From assembly GCA_003695915.1 (NCBI GenBank), contig RFGF01000104.1, forward strand, positions 61,443 through 125,442: 64,000 nt of DNA. Direction: 5' to 3'. Made by a program: the position numbers and the translations under genes. The first letter of the stretch is position 1. Every line of letters starts with the position of its first letter. This document shows, one piece after another, positions 19,232 through 29,333 of this stretch. The stretch is from Nitrospirota bacterium. GTDB lineage: Bacteria > Nitrospirota > Nitrospiria > Nitrospirales > UBA8639. The notes beneath the pieces are model-generated. The model did not search any database and was not told the origin of the DNA. It saw only the letters and a program-made list of their open reading frames with translations.

Positions 19232-19393
19232 CGTCAGGCTACTCTGCAAAGAAACAGGCGTCGAGGAGTCTCTCGAGAAATCTCCGTCGGAACCCGGCGC
19301 ACTCGACTCCCGATAAAAGAAGATATAATATGCTTACGATGAACCATGGAATGTCTAATGGGTCAAGACCAAACGCTGAGTGAGGCCAATACT

Positions 19394-19588
19394 ATGGGAA
19401 CCAATGTCGTAGATCGTATTCGGCTTAAATTGTGTGGACGGAAGATCGTATCGGTCGAACCGTCTCAATGGTCAGGTCTCGTCCGGTCCTTGAGCAATAA
19501 TCACGAGTACTTGTCGATCACGCTCGACGATGGCACCGTTCTCGAAGTCGGGGGGCTCTACATCCGTGAGCAACCCGAGCAATCGTAA
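19394..19588 (+). CDS. Hypothetical small protein, 64 residues
   Basis: ATG 19394 has GAGG eight bases upstream; in-frame upstream Met codons at 19346 and 19358 lack a ribosome site. The product starts MGTNVVDRIRLKLCGRKIVS and ends with an acidic beta-like stretch (YLSITLDDGTVLEVGGLYI). A TATAAT element at 19324-19329 could serve as its -10. There is no known motif. It is divergent from rmuC. Confidence 0.55.
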   Translation: MGTNVVDRIRLKLCGRKIVSVEPSQWSGLVRSLSNNHEYLSITLDDGTVLEVGGLYIREQPEQS

Positions 19589-20414
19589 GCCCGTATTGTA
19601 GGCGAACGAACGGACGAAACAAAACTCTGATCGCCCCGTTCACAGGGCCATCTCCCTGAGCATGAGCCACAGCATGGACGGCAGCGAACGATCCTTCCAG
19701 AATGTCGTCCAGTCATAGGGGGGGTTGCGAGGCGCATCCGTCCTCGTGCGATCCGAAGTTCGAAGATCAGTTGATAACGCAGTGTGATTTCGTGAATGCA
19801 GCGGATCGATTCGAACCCCGACCATCTCCATGACCGCCTCAACGCGCAGAACAACAGTCGCATTGGATATCTACGTAGACGCGTACGAGTTCGAAAGCCA
19901 GATTGTCGGCCGCTGTTCTTCTTCGGGATCGTGCGGAAGCCCTGCTGAGGAAGATGCTCGACCTCGCGGTGAAGAAAGGCGAGCATGCGAAAATATCCAC
20001 GCTGTGTGAGGGCAGGCAAGTTGCCTGTTCCACATGGTCGGCGCTGATGCCATAAACACCGAAGGCTCGGCAAAGATACGCTGGCGGGATCGTCATAAGC
20101 TCTGACATCTTGGAGCAGGCTTCCGTAACCAATACGCAATCTCAATTGGCTCGGTTCCGTCTGTGATACTCGCCTAACGCCTCTGTCGCCATCTTCATCG
20201 TTCAGGCCACGTCTCCCAACGCTCCGAAGGAGCGAAAATCCTTGGTGGGATCTCCTGAAGAAGCTGACAGTGTCCCGGGTATGGACAAGGCGAATGGCGA
20301 GCGTGGATTCTCGCGTTCGGGGGGCCAGGATTCAGAACGCCTGCATTGCTCGACCATGACCGATGTTGGTATCAATGGACACTTTTCCTTTCAGCAAGCA
20401 GCCCGACTAAAGAT
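19589..20414. other. 826-bp stretch with no intact gene, possibly decayed coding sequence
   Basis: No frame gives a convincing complete protein. On the minus strand, protein-like pieces occur in successive different frames: RGYFRMLAFLHREVEHLPQQ near 19990, then DNLAFELVRVYVDIQ near 19880, then NPPYDWTTFWKDRSLPSMLW near 19670. This is the pattern of an old frameshifted gene, but I cannot identify a family. It precedes the broken efflux operon. Confidence 0.3.
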
Positions 20415-21644
20415 ATGGCGTTGATCGAAACCGACTTACCTCACACGCGCTCCATGATCAGAAGCATGCTGATCTTTCTTTTCTCTCTCCTACTGGCGGG
20501 AAGCGGGTGTGCTGATTCTACGCAGAATGCGTCTGCCCCCTTATCTTCAAAGCCGTCGAATGAATCGGCGCAACGACCGGCAAACGAGCCGCGTGCTCCG
20601 CTGGCGCTGATCACCCTCCCTCCGACAGTCAACGATCAGATTCGGACGGCGGTCGCGACCACCCGCGAGTTACCGCAAGTCATCACGGCCCCAGGAGAAG
20701 TTGCCTTGGATTTGACTCGGGTCGCCCGTATTTTTTCTCGCATCGAAGGCCAAGTCGAGCGTCTGTTCGTCCGACTGGGCGATCGGGTCAACCAGAATCA
20801 ACCGCTGGCCGCCATCGGCAGTTTGCAACTCGATGAACTCGTCCAACAGTTTCTGGTCGCACGAATCCGGTTTACCGTCACCAGAAAAAAATTTTCTCCG
20901 CACCAAAAATCTTTTGGCTGAGCGCGTCGTCTCGGAACGACGGTTTCTCGAGGATCGCGGCCGATATCTTCAAGCGAAAGCAGTCTATCAACATATATAG
21001 CCGAAAAACTTCGCAATATGGGGCTTTCTGTTTCGGATCTCAAGGAGTTGATCGAAGGCACTCATCTGGAAGGACATCGTTACCTGCTCAAATCCCCGCT
21101 GCCGGGAATCATCTCCTCCCAGACCGTGGTGCTGGGACAGGGGATCAAGCCCGGAGATACCCTCTTGGAGGTTGTGGACACCAGCCGTGTCTGGGTGTTT
21201 GCGAACCTGCCCGTCGAACAAGCCCGTCAATTCCGTCGAGGAGACCGCAGCATCATTGTGGCCAAAGGACGCAAGCCGGTCGAGGCCGCGTTGAGCTTCA
21301 TCGCGCCGACGGCCGACCCTCGCACGCTGACGGTGCGCCTGCGCTTCGATGTCGAGAACCCCGAGCATCATTTGCTGCCGCATGAATACGTAGAAGTGCG
21401 GTTACTGAAAGCCGGGCCGTCGGCTCTGGCCATTCCCCAGTCGGCGATTACGCTGATTGCCGGCGAGCAAGGCGTGTTCGTCCAGCAGGGGAAAGGATTT
21501 GCCTTTGTCCCGGTAACGCTCGGTCGCGAAAGCCAAGACTGGGTGGAAGTCCTCGCCGGTGTACAGAACGGCGATCGCGTGGTGACCCATGGCGTCTTCG
21601 ATCTCAAGAACGCCATGTTCCGAGACGCGATCCAAGGAGAGTAG
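20415..21644 (+). pseudogene. RND efflux periplasmic adaptor (CzcB/CusB-like), two frameshifts
   Basis: Membrane-fusion subunit that would link the inner-membrane RND pump to the outer-membrane channel. The N-terminus (from ATG 20415; ATG 20454 is also possible) has a lipoprotein-like signal ending LLLAGSGC, then the lipoyl half-motif IFSRIEGQVERLFVRLGDRV. The frame is lost at the A7 run 20884-20890. Continuing in the next frame gives NFLRTKNLLAERVVSERRFL up to about 20990. A second shift near the ATATATA at 20991-20998 leads into the remaining 209 codons, with LKSPLPGIISSQTV and VWVFANLPVEQARQF. Restoring two single-base changes recovers a full adaptor. Either it is a recent pseudogene or the sequence carries errors. 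Confidence 0.8.
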
Positions 21645-21659
21645 AAACAAGGCTTGAGT

Positions 21660-24600
21660 ATGGCGCATATCATCGACCTCTCGCTCCATTATCGGTTCTT
21701 TACCGCGATCGCCTTTCTGATGGTGGTCGTCGCCGGGCTGTGGTCGCTCAAAAACCTGACGATCAATGCGGTCCCCGATCTCACACCCGTTCAAGTCCAA
21801 GTTGTTGACCCGAGCCCCCGCACTCGGCCCGATCGAAGTGGAACAGTTCGTAACCTTTCCGATCGAAACGGCCTTGAGCGGGCTTCCGGGGCTTCAAGAA
21901 ATTCGCTCCACGTCCCGCTACGGCCTTTCGGCGATCACGGCCATTTTCGACGAGACGATGAATCCCCTACCTTGCCCGCCAACTCGTCAGCGAGCGTGTG
22001 GTCTCTGCCAAGGAACGCATTCCGACCGAATATGCAAGCCCGCTCATCGGCCCCATGACGACAGGCCTGGGGGAGGTGTACCAATTCACGTTACGAGGCA
22101 ACGGGTACAGCCCCATGGCCCTGAGCACGTTGCTCCAATGGGAGATCGCCAGGCGTTTGCGCTCGATTCCCGGGGTCGTCGAGGTGAACATTTGGGGAGG
22201 AGAGGAAAAGCAATACCAAGTGGTGATCGATCCTCAAAAGCTCTTGGCGTACAACCTATCGCTGGCCCAAGTCTTTACCGCGCTCGAACGCAACCATGCA
22301 CTCGCCGGCGGAGGATATATTCAGCACGAACGTGAACAGTTCCTGATCCGCGGCGAGGCACTCGCCGCCACGACCGAAGACCTATCGAAAATTCTCGTCG
22401 ATCACGGGCCCGGCGGGGTGCCGATCTCCATCAAGGACCTGGGGACGGTCCGAGAAGGGCCAACTCTACGCATGGGGGCAGCCACACATATGGGGGAAGG
22501 CGAAACCGTCATCGGCATGGTGCAGATGCTGGCCGGGGCCAATGCCAACCAATTGCTCGAACGGATCAAGGCCCGCATTCGAGAGATTCAGGATACCCTC
22601 CCACCCGGTGTCGTCATCGAACCGTATTACGATCGCTCGTTGTTCGTGTCTCGTGTCATCCGTACCGTCCGCAATAATTTGTTGGAAGGCGGATTGTTGG
22701 TGATCGCCGTCTTGTTCGCGTTCTTGGGCAATCTCCGCGCCGGGTTGATCGTCGCCTCGGCCATTCCGCTTTCGATGTTGTTGGCATTTACGGGAATGGT
22801 GCAGGCTGGGATTTCCGGAAACTTGATGAGCTTGGGTGCCATAGATTTCGGGCTGTTGGTCGATGGATCCGTGGTCATGGTCGACAACATTCTTCGCCGG
22901 CTCGGCACCGCCAAGCAGGCACCGGCGCAGGCGAAAGCCGACGTGATTCGCACAGCCGCACAGGAAGTCTTTCGCCCGGTGCTGTTTGCCGTGGGCATCA
23001 TCATTTTGGTCTATGTGCCCATTCTGACGTTGATCGGCATAGAAGGCAAAATGTTTCGACCCATGGCGATCACCGTCATTTTGGCGTTGATCGGATCGCT
23101 GATCTTCGCCGTGCTAGCTGTCCCCGTCTTGACGTTTTGGTTTGCCGGCCGACAGTTCTCCGATCGCGACACATGGATAGTGGAACGATTCCGGCGCGGA
23201 TATACCCCGGCCCTCGATGTTGCCTTACGGCACCCTCGCTGGGTCGCGGGAACGGCGATCGGAGTGTTGCTCCTCAGTCTGGGGGTAGGCACTACGTTGG
23301 GGATCGTCTTTGTTCCCAAATTGGATGAAGGCGATATGACCATTCAAATTTGGCGTCTGCCCAGTGTGTCCATCGACGAATCCGTGGCCACGGCCCTGGC
23401 CGTGGAACGGAGCCTCCGCACATTTCCGGAAGTCGTGAACGTCGTCACCCGCACCGGCAGCCCGGAAGTCGCGACTGATCCCATGGGGATCGAAATGTCC
23501 GACACATTCGTCGTGCTCAAGCCTCGGGAAAGCTGGACGAGTGCGGACACCAAAGAAGCACTGATCGAGAAAATGCGAGCGACGATTTTGCACGACGTGC
23601 CCGGAGTCGGCTTGAGTTTTACGCAGCCGATCGAAATGCGGTTCAACGAACTCATCGCCGGTGCCCGGTCCGATGTGGCGTTGAAAATTTTCGGCCGTGA
23701 CCTCGACCAACTCCGACGTCTGGCCGAGCAGATCAGCCGCGTACTCCAGGGTGTCCCCGGGGCAGCGGACGTGAAGGTCGAACAAGTCTCCGGCGTGCCC
23801 CGCATTCGGATCATCGTCGATCGCGAAGCGATCGCACGGTACGGCATCCAAGCGACCGAGATCTTGGCATTGATCCAAGCGACACGCGTCGGGCACGTGG
23901 TCGGAACCATCTTCGAGGGCGAACGCCGATTTCAATTGGTGGTCCGCCTCGTCGATCGCGCGGCACAGAGCCCCGCGACACTGCGAGACCTGTTGATCCG
24001 GACACCGCACGGCGAGTTGGTCCCGCTTTCGCGAGTGGCCGACGTGCGCATCGATGAAGGCCCGGCCCAGGTGAGCCGCGAAGACGTGCAACGGCGGATC
24101 ATCGTCGAATGCAATGTGCGCGGGCGGGATCTCGGGGGATTCGTGCAGGATGCGCAAGAACAGATTCAAAAGGCCATCGCCTTCCCTGCAGGATATTATT
24201 TAAAATGGGGCGGGCAATATAAACATTTGCAAGAGGCCACTCGCCGACTGGCCGTAATCGTTCCCGTCACGCTCGCCATGATTCTCGGCGTGTTATCGCT
24301 CATCTTCGGCACTTTGCGCCCTGCGCTGCTCATCTTTTTGAATGTCCCGCTTGCCCTCTCCGGCGGCATCATGGCTTTATGGCTTCGTGGCTTGCCGATG
24401 AGCGTCTCCGCCATCATCGGCTGTATTGCTTTGTTTGGCATTGCCGTGTTGAACGGCGTGGTACTCGTCTCCCGCATCCGGGCCTTGGAAGCCCAAGGGA
24501 TCCCAACCCCGGAAGCCGTGCGACAAGGCGCCATGGATCGCTTCCGTCCCGTGTTGATGACGGCCTTGGTTGCCAGCTTGGGATTTCTGCCGATGGCGAT

Positions 24601-24739
24601 GGCCACCACTATGGGCGCCGAGGTCCAACGGCCTTTGGCCACGGTCGTCATCGGAGGCCTGATCACCTCCACCGCGCTCACGCTCCTTGTGATCCCTGCC
24701 TTATATCCTCGCTTTATGCGAAAGGAGGCTCGACATTGA
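21660..24739 (+). pseudogene. Heavy-metal RND efflux pump (CzcA/CusA family), two frameshifts near the 5' end
   Basis: Proton-driven inner-membrane pump of the HME-RND class. The start MAHIIDLSLHYRFF is in one frame. The frame shifts near 21800, where an extra T in GTTGTT breaks VQV-LTRAPALGPIEVEQF. It shifts again at the CCCC run 21964-21967, which breaks DETMNP-YLARQLVSERVVS. From 21998 onwards about 910 codons are open. They include YSPMALSTLLQWEIARRL, the transmembrane block with DFGLLVDGSVVMVDN (the DFGxxxD motif of metal pumps), and the C-terminal transmembrane block ending RFMRKEARH. With both shifts repaired it would be a normal pump of about 1,025 residues. It overlaps czcC by 4 bp. 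Confidence 0.82.
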
Positions 24740-26064
24740 AGACGTCCGGCTATGTTCGGTTCCCCCAAAAACCAGAAGGCGCACTTCGGTGGATCCTGCT
24801 CATCACGTTGATCCTCGGTCTGACGTTGAGCATGTCTCCACATGCCCCGGCAGCCCCGCAACCGCCTCCGCAAGCTAGCCAAGAAGGCCCGGAATACCAA
24901 CTGGCTGATATCATTACGATGGCCCTCGAACGCAATCCTCGCCTGTCGGTCGGGGAAGGGCTGATTGCCGAAAAAACCGGACGGCTCCGTTCGTCGCAAG
25001 CCTATCCGAATCCTACCTTCAGCTTTCAGAGCGGACGCGGGTCCGTGAGAGACCCCTCGGTCGGCATGGCTATTACCGAACGTTACGTCATGCTCCGTCA
25101 GCCGCTGGAATGGCCGGGCATGCGCGCCGCCGATCAGCAGGCAGCCCGCGAAGGCGTGACCGGAGCAGAAGCCTCGCTCGAGACGGCCAAACTCGATTTG
25201 ATTGTCGATGTGAAAAAGGCCTTTTATGATCTCCTGCTTGCCCAACGACGGCTAACGCTCAGTTCCGAGAATCTCGCCACGATCGAACAGTGGGGGCAAG
25301 CCATCGAGACACGGGTTCAGGCCGGCGACCTTCCTGCTATCGAAGCCGTGAACATAGCATTGGAACGACAAAAGGAAGAAGCTGCGCGGACTCAAGCGGA
25401 AGGTGACCGGCTGGCCGCGCAAACAGCCTTGGACGCGCTCACAGCCGGAGCGCTGGGACAGGCATTTTCGGTACGCGGCGAATTCCCTTCGCCATCCCTC
25501 ACGCTCGATGCACAGCATCTTGTCAACGAGGCCAAACGCCGGCATCCTCGATTGATACGGCTGCGTCATCTCGTCGAAGAAGGACGTCACTTGAAAATCC
25601 GAGAAGAACAGGCACGGATTCCGACTATGACGCTGGAAGGCGCGTATCAGCGGGATGCAGGCCGGGAAGCCGTTGTGGGGAGCCTGTCATTGCCTCTCCC
25701 ACTGTGGGACCAACGTCAGGGCGAAATCGCCCAGGCTGCCGGGAGTCTGCGACAGCGGGAAGCCCTTCTGCTTGGTTCAGAACAAGAAGTGGCCAAGGCC
25801 ATCAACCAGCAACTTCAACAGGTGAAGACCGCGATCGCACACATCAAGGCGTATGAAGATGGGTTCCTTCGCCAAGCACGCGAGGCCCGCCGGCTTGCCG
25901 AGGTGAGTTTCAAATACGGGGAAGTCAGCCTGCTGGAAGTTCTCGATGCCCACCGCCAATACCGGCAAGCGCTCATGAATTATGCCCAAACCCGCTATGA
26001 GTTGGCGGTGGCCCTGGCCAAGCTCGAACGGCTCGTCGGGCAGGAATTGAGTGAAGGATCATGA
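24736..26064 (+). CDS. Outer membrane efflux protein (CzcC/TolC family)
   Basis: Outer-membrane channel subunit of the adjacent RND pump. It starts with TTG at 24736, overlapping the czcA stop by 4 bp (TTGA), with AAAGGAGG eight bases upstream. The 442-residue product has a signal peptide (LLITLILGLTLSM...APAAP), then two OEP repeats with the typical starts YQLADIITMALERNPRL and LDAQHLVNEAKRRHPRL, and long helices ending YGEVSLLEVLDAHRQYRQAL. The frame is intact, unlike the two genes upstream. Without a working pump its role is uncertain. Confidence 0.88.
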   Translation: MKTSGYVRFPQKPEGALRWILLITLILGLTLSMSPHAPAAPQPPPQASQEGPEYQLADIITMALERNPRLSVGEGLIAEKTGRLRSSQAYPNPTFSFQSGRGSVRDPSVGMAITERYVMLRQPLEWPGMRAADQQAAREGVTGAEASLETAKLDLIVDVKKAFYDLLLAQRRLTLSSENLATIEQWGQAIETRVQAGDLPAIEAVNIALERQKEEAARTQAEGDRLAAQTALDALTAGALGQAFSVRGEFPSPSLTLDAQHLVNEAKRRHPRLIRLRHLVEEGRHLKIREEQARIPTMTLEGAYQRDAGREAVVGSLSLPLPLWDQRQGEIAQAAGSLRQREALLLGSEQEVAKAINQQLQQVKTAIAHIKAYEDGFLRQAREARRLAEVSFKYGEVSLLEVLDAHRQYRQALMNYAQTRYELAVALAKLERLVGQELSEGS

Positions 26065-26470
26065 AATCCCGATGCGCGAGCCGCTCTCGACGGTATGTCT
26101 TTTTTGTTGTCCACCCGCTGAGCTCTCAGGGCATTGACCACGGTTATCTTGCGTAGACCGGCAGGCCAGTCAGATGCAGACAAAGATGTATAGCAAGATT
26201 GCCTTCCCAATTCCAACCCCGGGTTGGCGCTAAACCGGTGTTCGGGCTGTCGGCTGTTCCGGAATCGTTGCTGCGCTCATCGTCCTTCTTGCTACGAGGG
26301 GTCTTGAGTCCTCAACCTTAGCGATCAAGCTTGGGAACCGATCCGGATACCCGCACGGCGCATTCCGAGTCTCCCTGATGACGACTCGAATTCCGGCCTC
26401 CGGGCGGACCTCTTAAGTCAACCGAAAATCGAGGATGTTGTTCTGCTGGGAAGCCGACTCGCATTCAGTT
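26065..26470. other. Intergenic stretch without a recognised gene
   Basis: 406 bp between the convergent czcC and methyltransferase genes. Base composition shifts here toward the more AT-rich restriction-modification segment. I see no hairpin with a T run, no inverted repeat and no protein-like frame. Confidence 0.45.
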
Positions 26471-27409
26471 TCATTGGCTTTTCAAACGGTCGTTAGTATC
26501 TACCAGCTTCGTTTTCGCTGGTCTCACCCGATACAGATCTTTTTCTTCGCTGATTTCCACATGAGCATTTCTACGCACAGCCGATTCGAAACGGAGCTCC
26601 GCTTTGGTGAAGAGATCTTGGCTTTCGGCTTTCACATAGCGGGCCGCTAGACGACAATACTCTGAGTCGATTTCCACTCCGATGCTGTGACGTCCATGCT
26701 TCATCGCTGCGACCATCGTCGTTCCAGAGCCACAAAAAGGATCCAACACGGTATCACCGACAAAGGAAAACATCCGAATCAACCGAGAAGCCAGCTCAAG
26801 AGGAAAGGGGGCAGGATGGTTTTTGAGCGATGCACCTGGAAGCGCCCAAATTTGTTGAAACCACAGATCGAAATCGCGTTTTTCGATCAGGCTGAATCGG
26901 CGCTGTTGTTCCGTTGGCTTTCGATATCCGGCGGGTTTTCTTTGCATCAGGATATATTCAATGTCGTTTTTGATAATGGCATTGGGCTCATACGGTTTAC
27001 CCAAAAATTTCGAGCCGTTTGTGACCTCATACGAAGCGTTGGCGATTTTATGCCAGATGATTGGGTTTAAATTATCGAATCCAATGCGGCGACAGATCAC
27101 ACAAATGTCTGCATGAAGAGGAAACACAAGATGTCGTCCATATCGCCGCCTTGCAACACAGACATCCCCGACAGCACAGACAAGACGTCCGCCTGGAACA
27201 AGCACCCGATAGACATGTTGCCAGACTTTTTCCAGTTCCGACAAAAACGTTTCATACTCTTCGATGTGGCCAAGTTGTGCCACATGCTCATTGTATCGTT
27301 TGAGATTCCAATAGGGCGGTGATATAAGCACCAAATGCACGGAAGCGTCGTCAAGAAAAGATAAATCTCGCGCATCGCCGTTAATGAGTCGATGAACAGT
27401 TTGTGGCAT
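26471..27409 (-). CDS. Site-specific DNA methyltransferase, beta class (SPPYW motif)
   Basis: 312 residues from the ATG at 27409, preceded by AGGTGA and only 4 bp after the stop of the decayed restriction gene. Motif IV SPPYW is at residues 30-34 and motif I DPFCGSGTT comes later, near residue 225, the beta-class order. S-P-P-Y is typical of N4-cytosine methylases, though some N6-adenine enzymes share it. The recognition site is probably that of the adjacent PaeR7I-like enzyme (CTCGAG), by inference. The frame is intact, so it may now be a solitary methylase. The surrounding DNA is AT-richer than the window average, which suggests transfer. Confidence 0.9.
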   Translation of the reverse strand: MPQTVHRLINGDARDLSFLDDASVHLVLISPPYWNLKRYNEHVAQLGHIEEYETFLSELEKVWQHVYRVLVPGGRLVCAVGDVCVARRRYGRHLVFPLHADICVICRRIGFDNLNPIIWHKIANASYEVTNGSKFLGKPYEPNAIIKNDIEYILMQRKPAGYRKPTEQQRRFSLIEKRDFDLWFQQIWALPGASLKNHPAPFPLELASRLIRMFSFVGDTVLDPFCGSGTTMVAAMKHGRHSIGVEIDSEYCRLAARYVKAESQDLFTKAELRFESAVRRNAHVEISEEKDLYRVRPAKTKLVDTNDRLKSQ

Positions 27410-27413
27410 CGAT

Positions 27414-28145
27414 TCACCTAAACTGCAGCACATGGCTGAGAAGGGATTTTGCAAATCGTCCCATTGAAAGATCCTCGTCAGGTATATGAAACTGCCCGCG
27501 TACCCCCTTCTCGGCGGAAGAGGCAAGGAAAGCTGAAGCCGTATAATGCCGTTCCAGCACGAGCTTTCGGCAAAATAATCGGTATCGCTCCATATATGAA
27601 GCATTCGCAAATTCAGGCAGCACTTTGAAATGGAGGCTCTTGAACTTTCACAGGGCGATTCGAGGCCTCACAATCTTCGAGCATGAAACAATACCCAAGA
27701 AACGGTGGCGGACTGTTGAGGTATGCGCGCTCGCGAAAGGCTGTCCACAAATCAAGCGCGCCCCCTAATGTTTCTCAGTCCGATTATTAAAATTATTCCC
27801 AAATGAAGGGCCCACTTGTGATGTAGCTTCAATCGCCGCTACAAGCATATCATCCTTGACCACCAAAAGATCCCACTCTTTGGTTGGTCGAAAGAACCCG
27901 GGTAATCCTACGGCTTTCTTCCGGTAAATGCGCTGGCTTGGGATTCCAGCCTGGATGACAAGGTCGGCAAACAGCTCGATAAAACCATCCATTTGCGCAC
28001 CGCCCGTCACTGCGCTTCGAAGACCATGATCACGCCGACCGCTTTGTTCCTGTTTTTTTCGTTGAGAGAGTCTTGTCTTCCAATAATGCGCTACCGCACG
28101 AGCCGTTTGAACATCGAGAGGCTACAATATTTTTTCCAGATCCAT
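27414..28145 (-). pseudogene. Decayed type II restriction endonuclease, PaeR7I/XhoI family
   Basis: Translation from the ATG at 28145 gives MDLEKIL and then an in-frame TAG. The same frame continues as ARAVAHYW..., GLRSAVTGGAQMDGFIELFA, FRPTKEWDLLVV and SQVGPSFGNNFNNRTE, all family hallmarks. One base is lost near 27770, and the next frame reads GGALDLWTAFRERAYLNSPP, FLGYCFMLEDCEASNRPVKV. An extra T near 27630 shifts again to LPEFANASYMERYRLFCRKL and LVLERHYTASAFLASS, ending at TGA 27414-27416. The family's catalytic E-x-K reads E-A-T here. A premature stop, two frameshifts and the lost lysine make it inactive. Confidence 0.85.
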
Positions 28146-28712
28146 CGGTTGACGTTTCGGACTAAGGATTCAATCCTATGCCATTGCTTCGTTGAAAAGT
28201 ATCAAGAGCCAAATGATCACCACAACATCGCTCTCCATGCGCAATTCACGCTAAGGGCGCAAGCTTTGGAGAAGAAAGTGCAGAATGTTTTGGCATTCAG
28301 TGGTCGAGACAAAAGGACGCGGGGGACTATGTGATCGCCTTGATAGCCGAAATGCAGACAAAACGAAATAATCGATGACAACCAGACCTTCCCTGGCGCT
28401 GAGCTTTGCTCGCCTCAACTCGATAGGCTAAGTGGAGGAAATGCGCGGGTCGATTCCGTGCAGTGTAGCGATGACCAGACTGGCCATCATAGATTAGCCA
28501 GCGGCATGTCATGCTCGACGAGTTCCGACACGCAAAGCTATCTTCAAATCGTTTTTTTCTCAGACGAACATCCATGGCTCTGGGAACATGAAAGGCCTGA
28601 AAGCGCTGGAGCCGCTGGACTCCGCCTCCAGAGACGTGCTATTGAGAGACCGACTGTACTAGAAAATTTCAACTTCAAGTGCCAGAACTCGAAGGAGCAC
28701 AAAGAACACGCA
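28146..28712. other. Intergenic stretch without a recognised gene
   Basis: 567 bp between the divergent restriction remnant and the PIN-domain gene. The PIN reading frame is open back to 28458, but the upstream part has no family similarity and I exclude it. AT-rich patches suggest acquired or decayed DNA. Promoters for both flanking units should lie here; I could not fix them. Confidence 0.45.
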
Positions 28713-29333
28713 ATGGCTCAAGAATTCGACAAGCTGATTACCGCGCGGGATATCGTGCTGGATACCAGCGTCTTTACCAATCCGGAGTTGTCCCGGTCTT
28801 TTGGACTGGGCGCAACGGCGGCACTGAGCGCCTTTTTGGCGCTGGCACAACAAACCTCCCGCCATGTACATTTTTACATGCCTCTTTCCGTCTTCGATGA
28901 ACTTCGGACGTTTTTGGACAAATCGGCCGTCCCGCCCGATTTCGATCTGGTCATCCGCCTGCGGTCGCCGCGCCGGTACAATCTTCAAATTTCGGGGATC
29001 TTTCTTTATGAGCTGATCGACGACATTCGCGATCGGATCAATCGCGGCCTGCGGGTCGCCGAACAGGCCGTCCGCGATGTCGAGTCCACCTCGGTCGAGC
29101 AATCGATCGCCCGACTACGCGAACGCTACCGAGAGACGTTGCGCGCGGGGTTCCTCGATTCGCAAGAAGACCTGGATGTCATTCTGCTGGCTTATGAAAT
29201 CGGGGGCACGGTCGCGGCCTCGGACGAGGGGCTCATGAAGTGGGCCGACAAGCTCGGCGTCGAGGTGCTCCACCCGCAGCGGCTGCGGGGTATGCTCGAT
29301 CACCTAATCGAACACCACCTTCCCACCGAGTAA
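28713..29333 (+). CDS. RNA ligase partner protein, PIN-domain family
   Basis: 206 residues from ATG 28713, the natural family start (MAQEFDKLITARDIVLDTSV). PIN-fold acidic residues are visible: Asp17 in VLDTSVF, a central acidic helix region, and the C-terminal SQEDLDVILLAYEIGG...ASDEGLMKWADKLGV. PIN domains are usually Mg-dependent RNases. By family knowledge this is the protein whose occurrence tracks the Pab1020-type RNA ligase in archaea and a few bacteria. Here it sits tail-to-tail with that ligase, their 3' ends overlapping by 30 bp. Its substrate is unknown; partnership with the ligase in RNA processing or repair is inferred from linkage. Confidence 0.87.
   Translation: MAQEFDKLITARDIVLDTSVFTNPELSRSFGLGATAALSAFLALAQQTSRHVHFYMPLSVFDELRTFLDKSAVPPDFDLVIRLRSPRRYNLQISGIFLYELIDDIRDRINRGLRVAEQAVRDVESTSVEQSIARLRERYRETLRAGFLDSQEDLDVILLAYEIGGTVAASDEGLMKWADKLGVEVLHPQRLRGMLDHLIEHHLPTE

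Noticed and set aside
22627..23004. Minus-strand frame in the RND pump gene as a separate small protein
   Set aside because: Antisense shadow of transmembrane codons; high Asn/Thr/Ser content reflects reversed codons.
23225..24169. 314-codon minus-strand frame within the RND pump gene
   Set aside because: It is an antisense shadow; its composition follows the pump codons and it shows no motif.
28458..28712. Upstream extension of the PIN-domain frame
   Set aside because: The extra 85 codons have no similarity to the family, which starts at MAQEFDKL.
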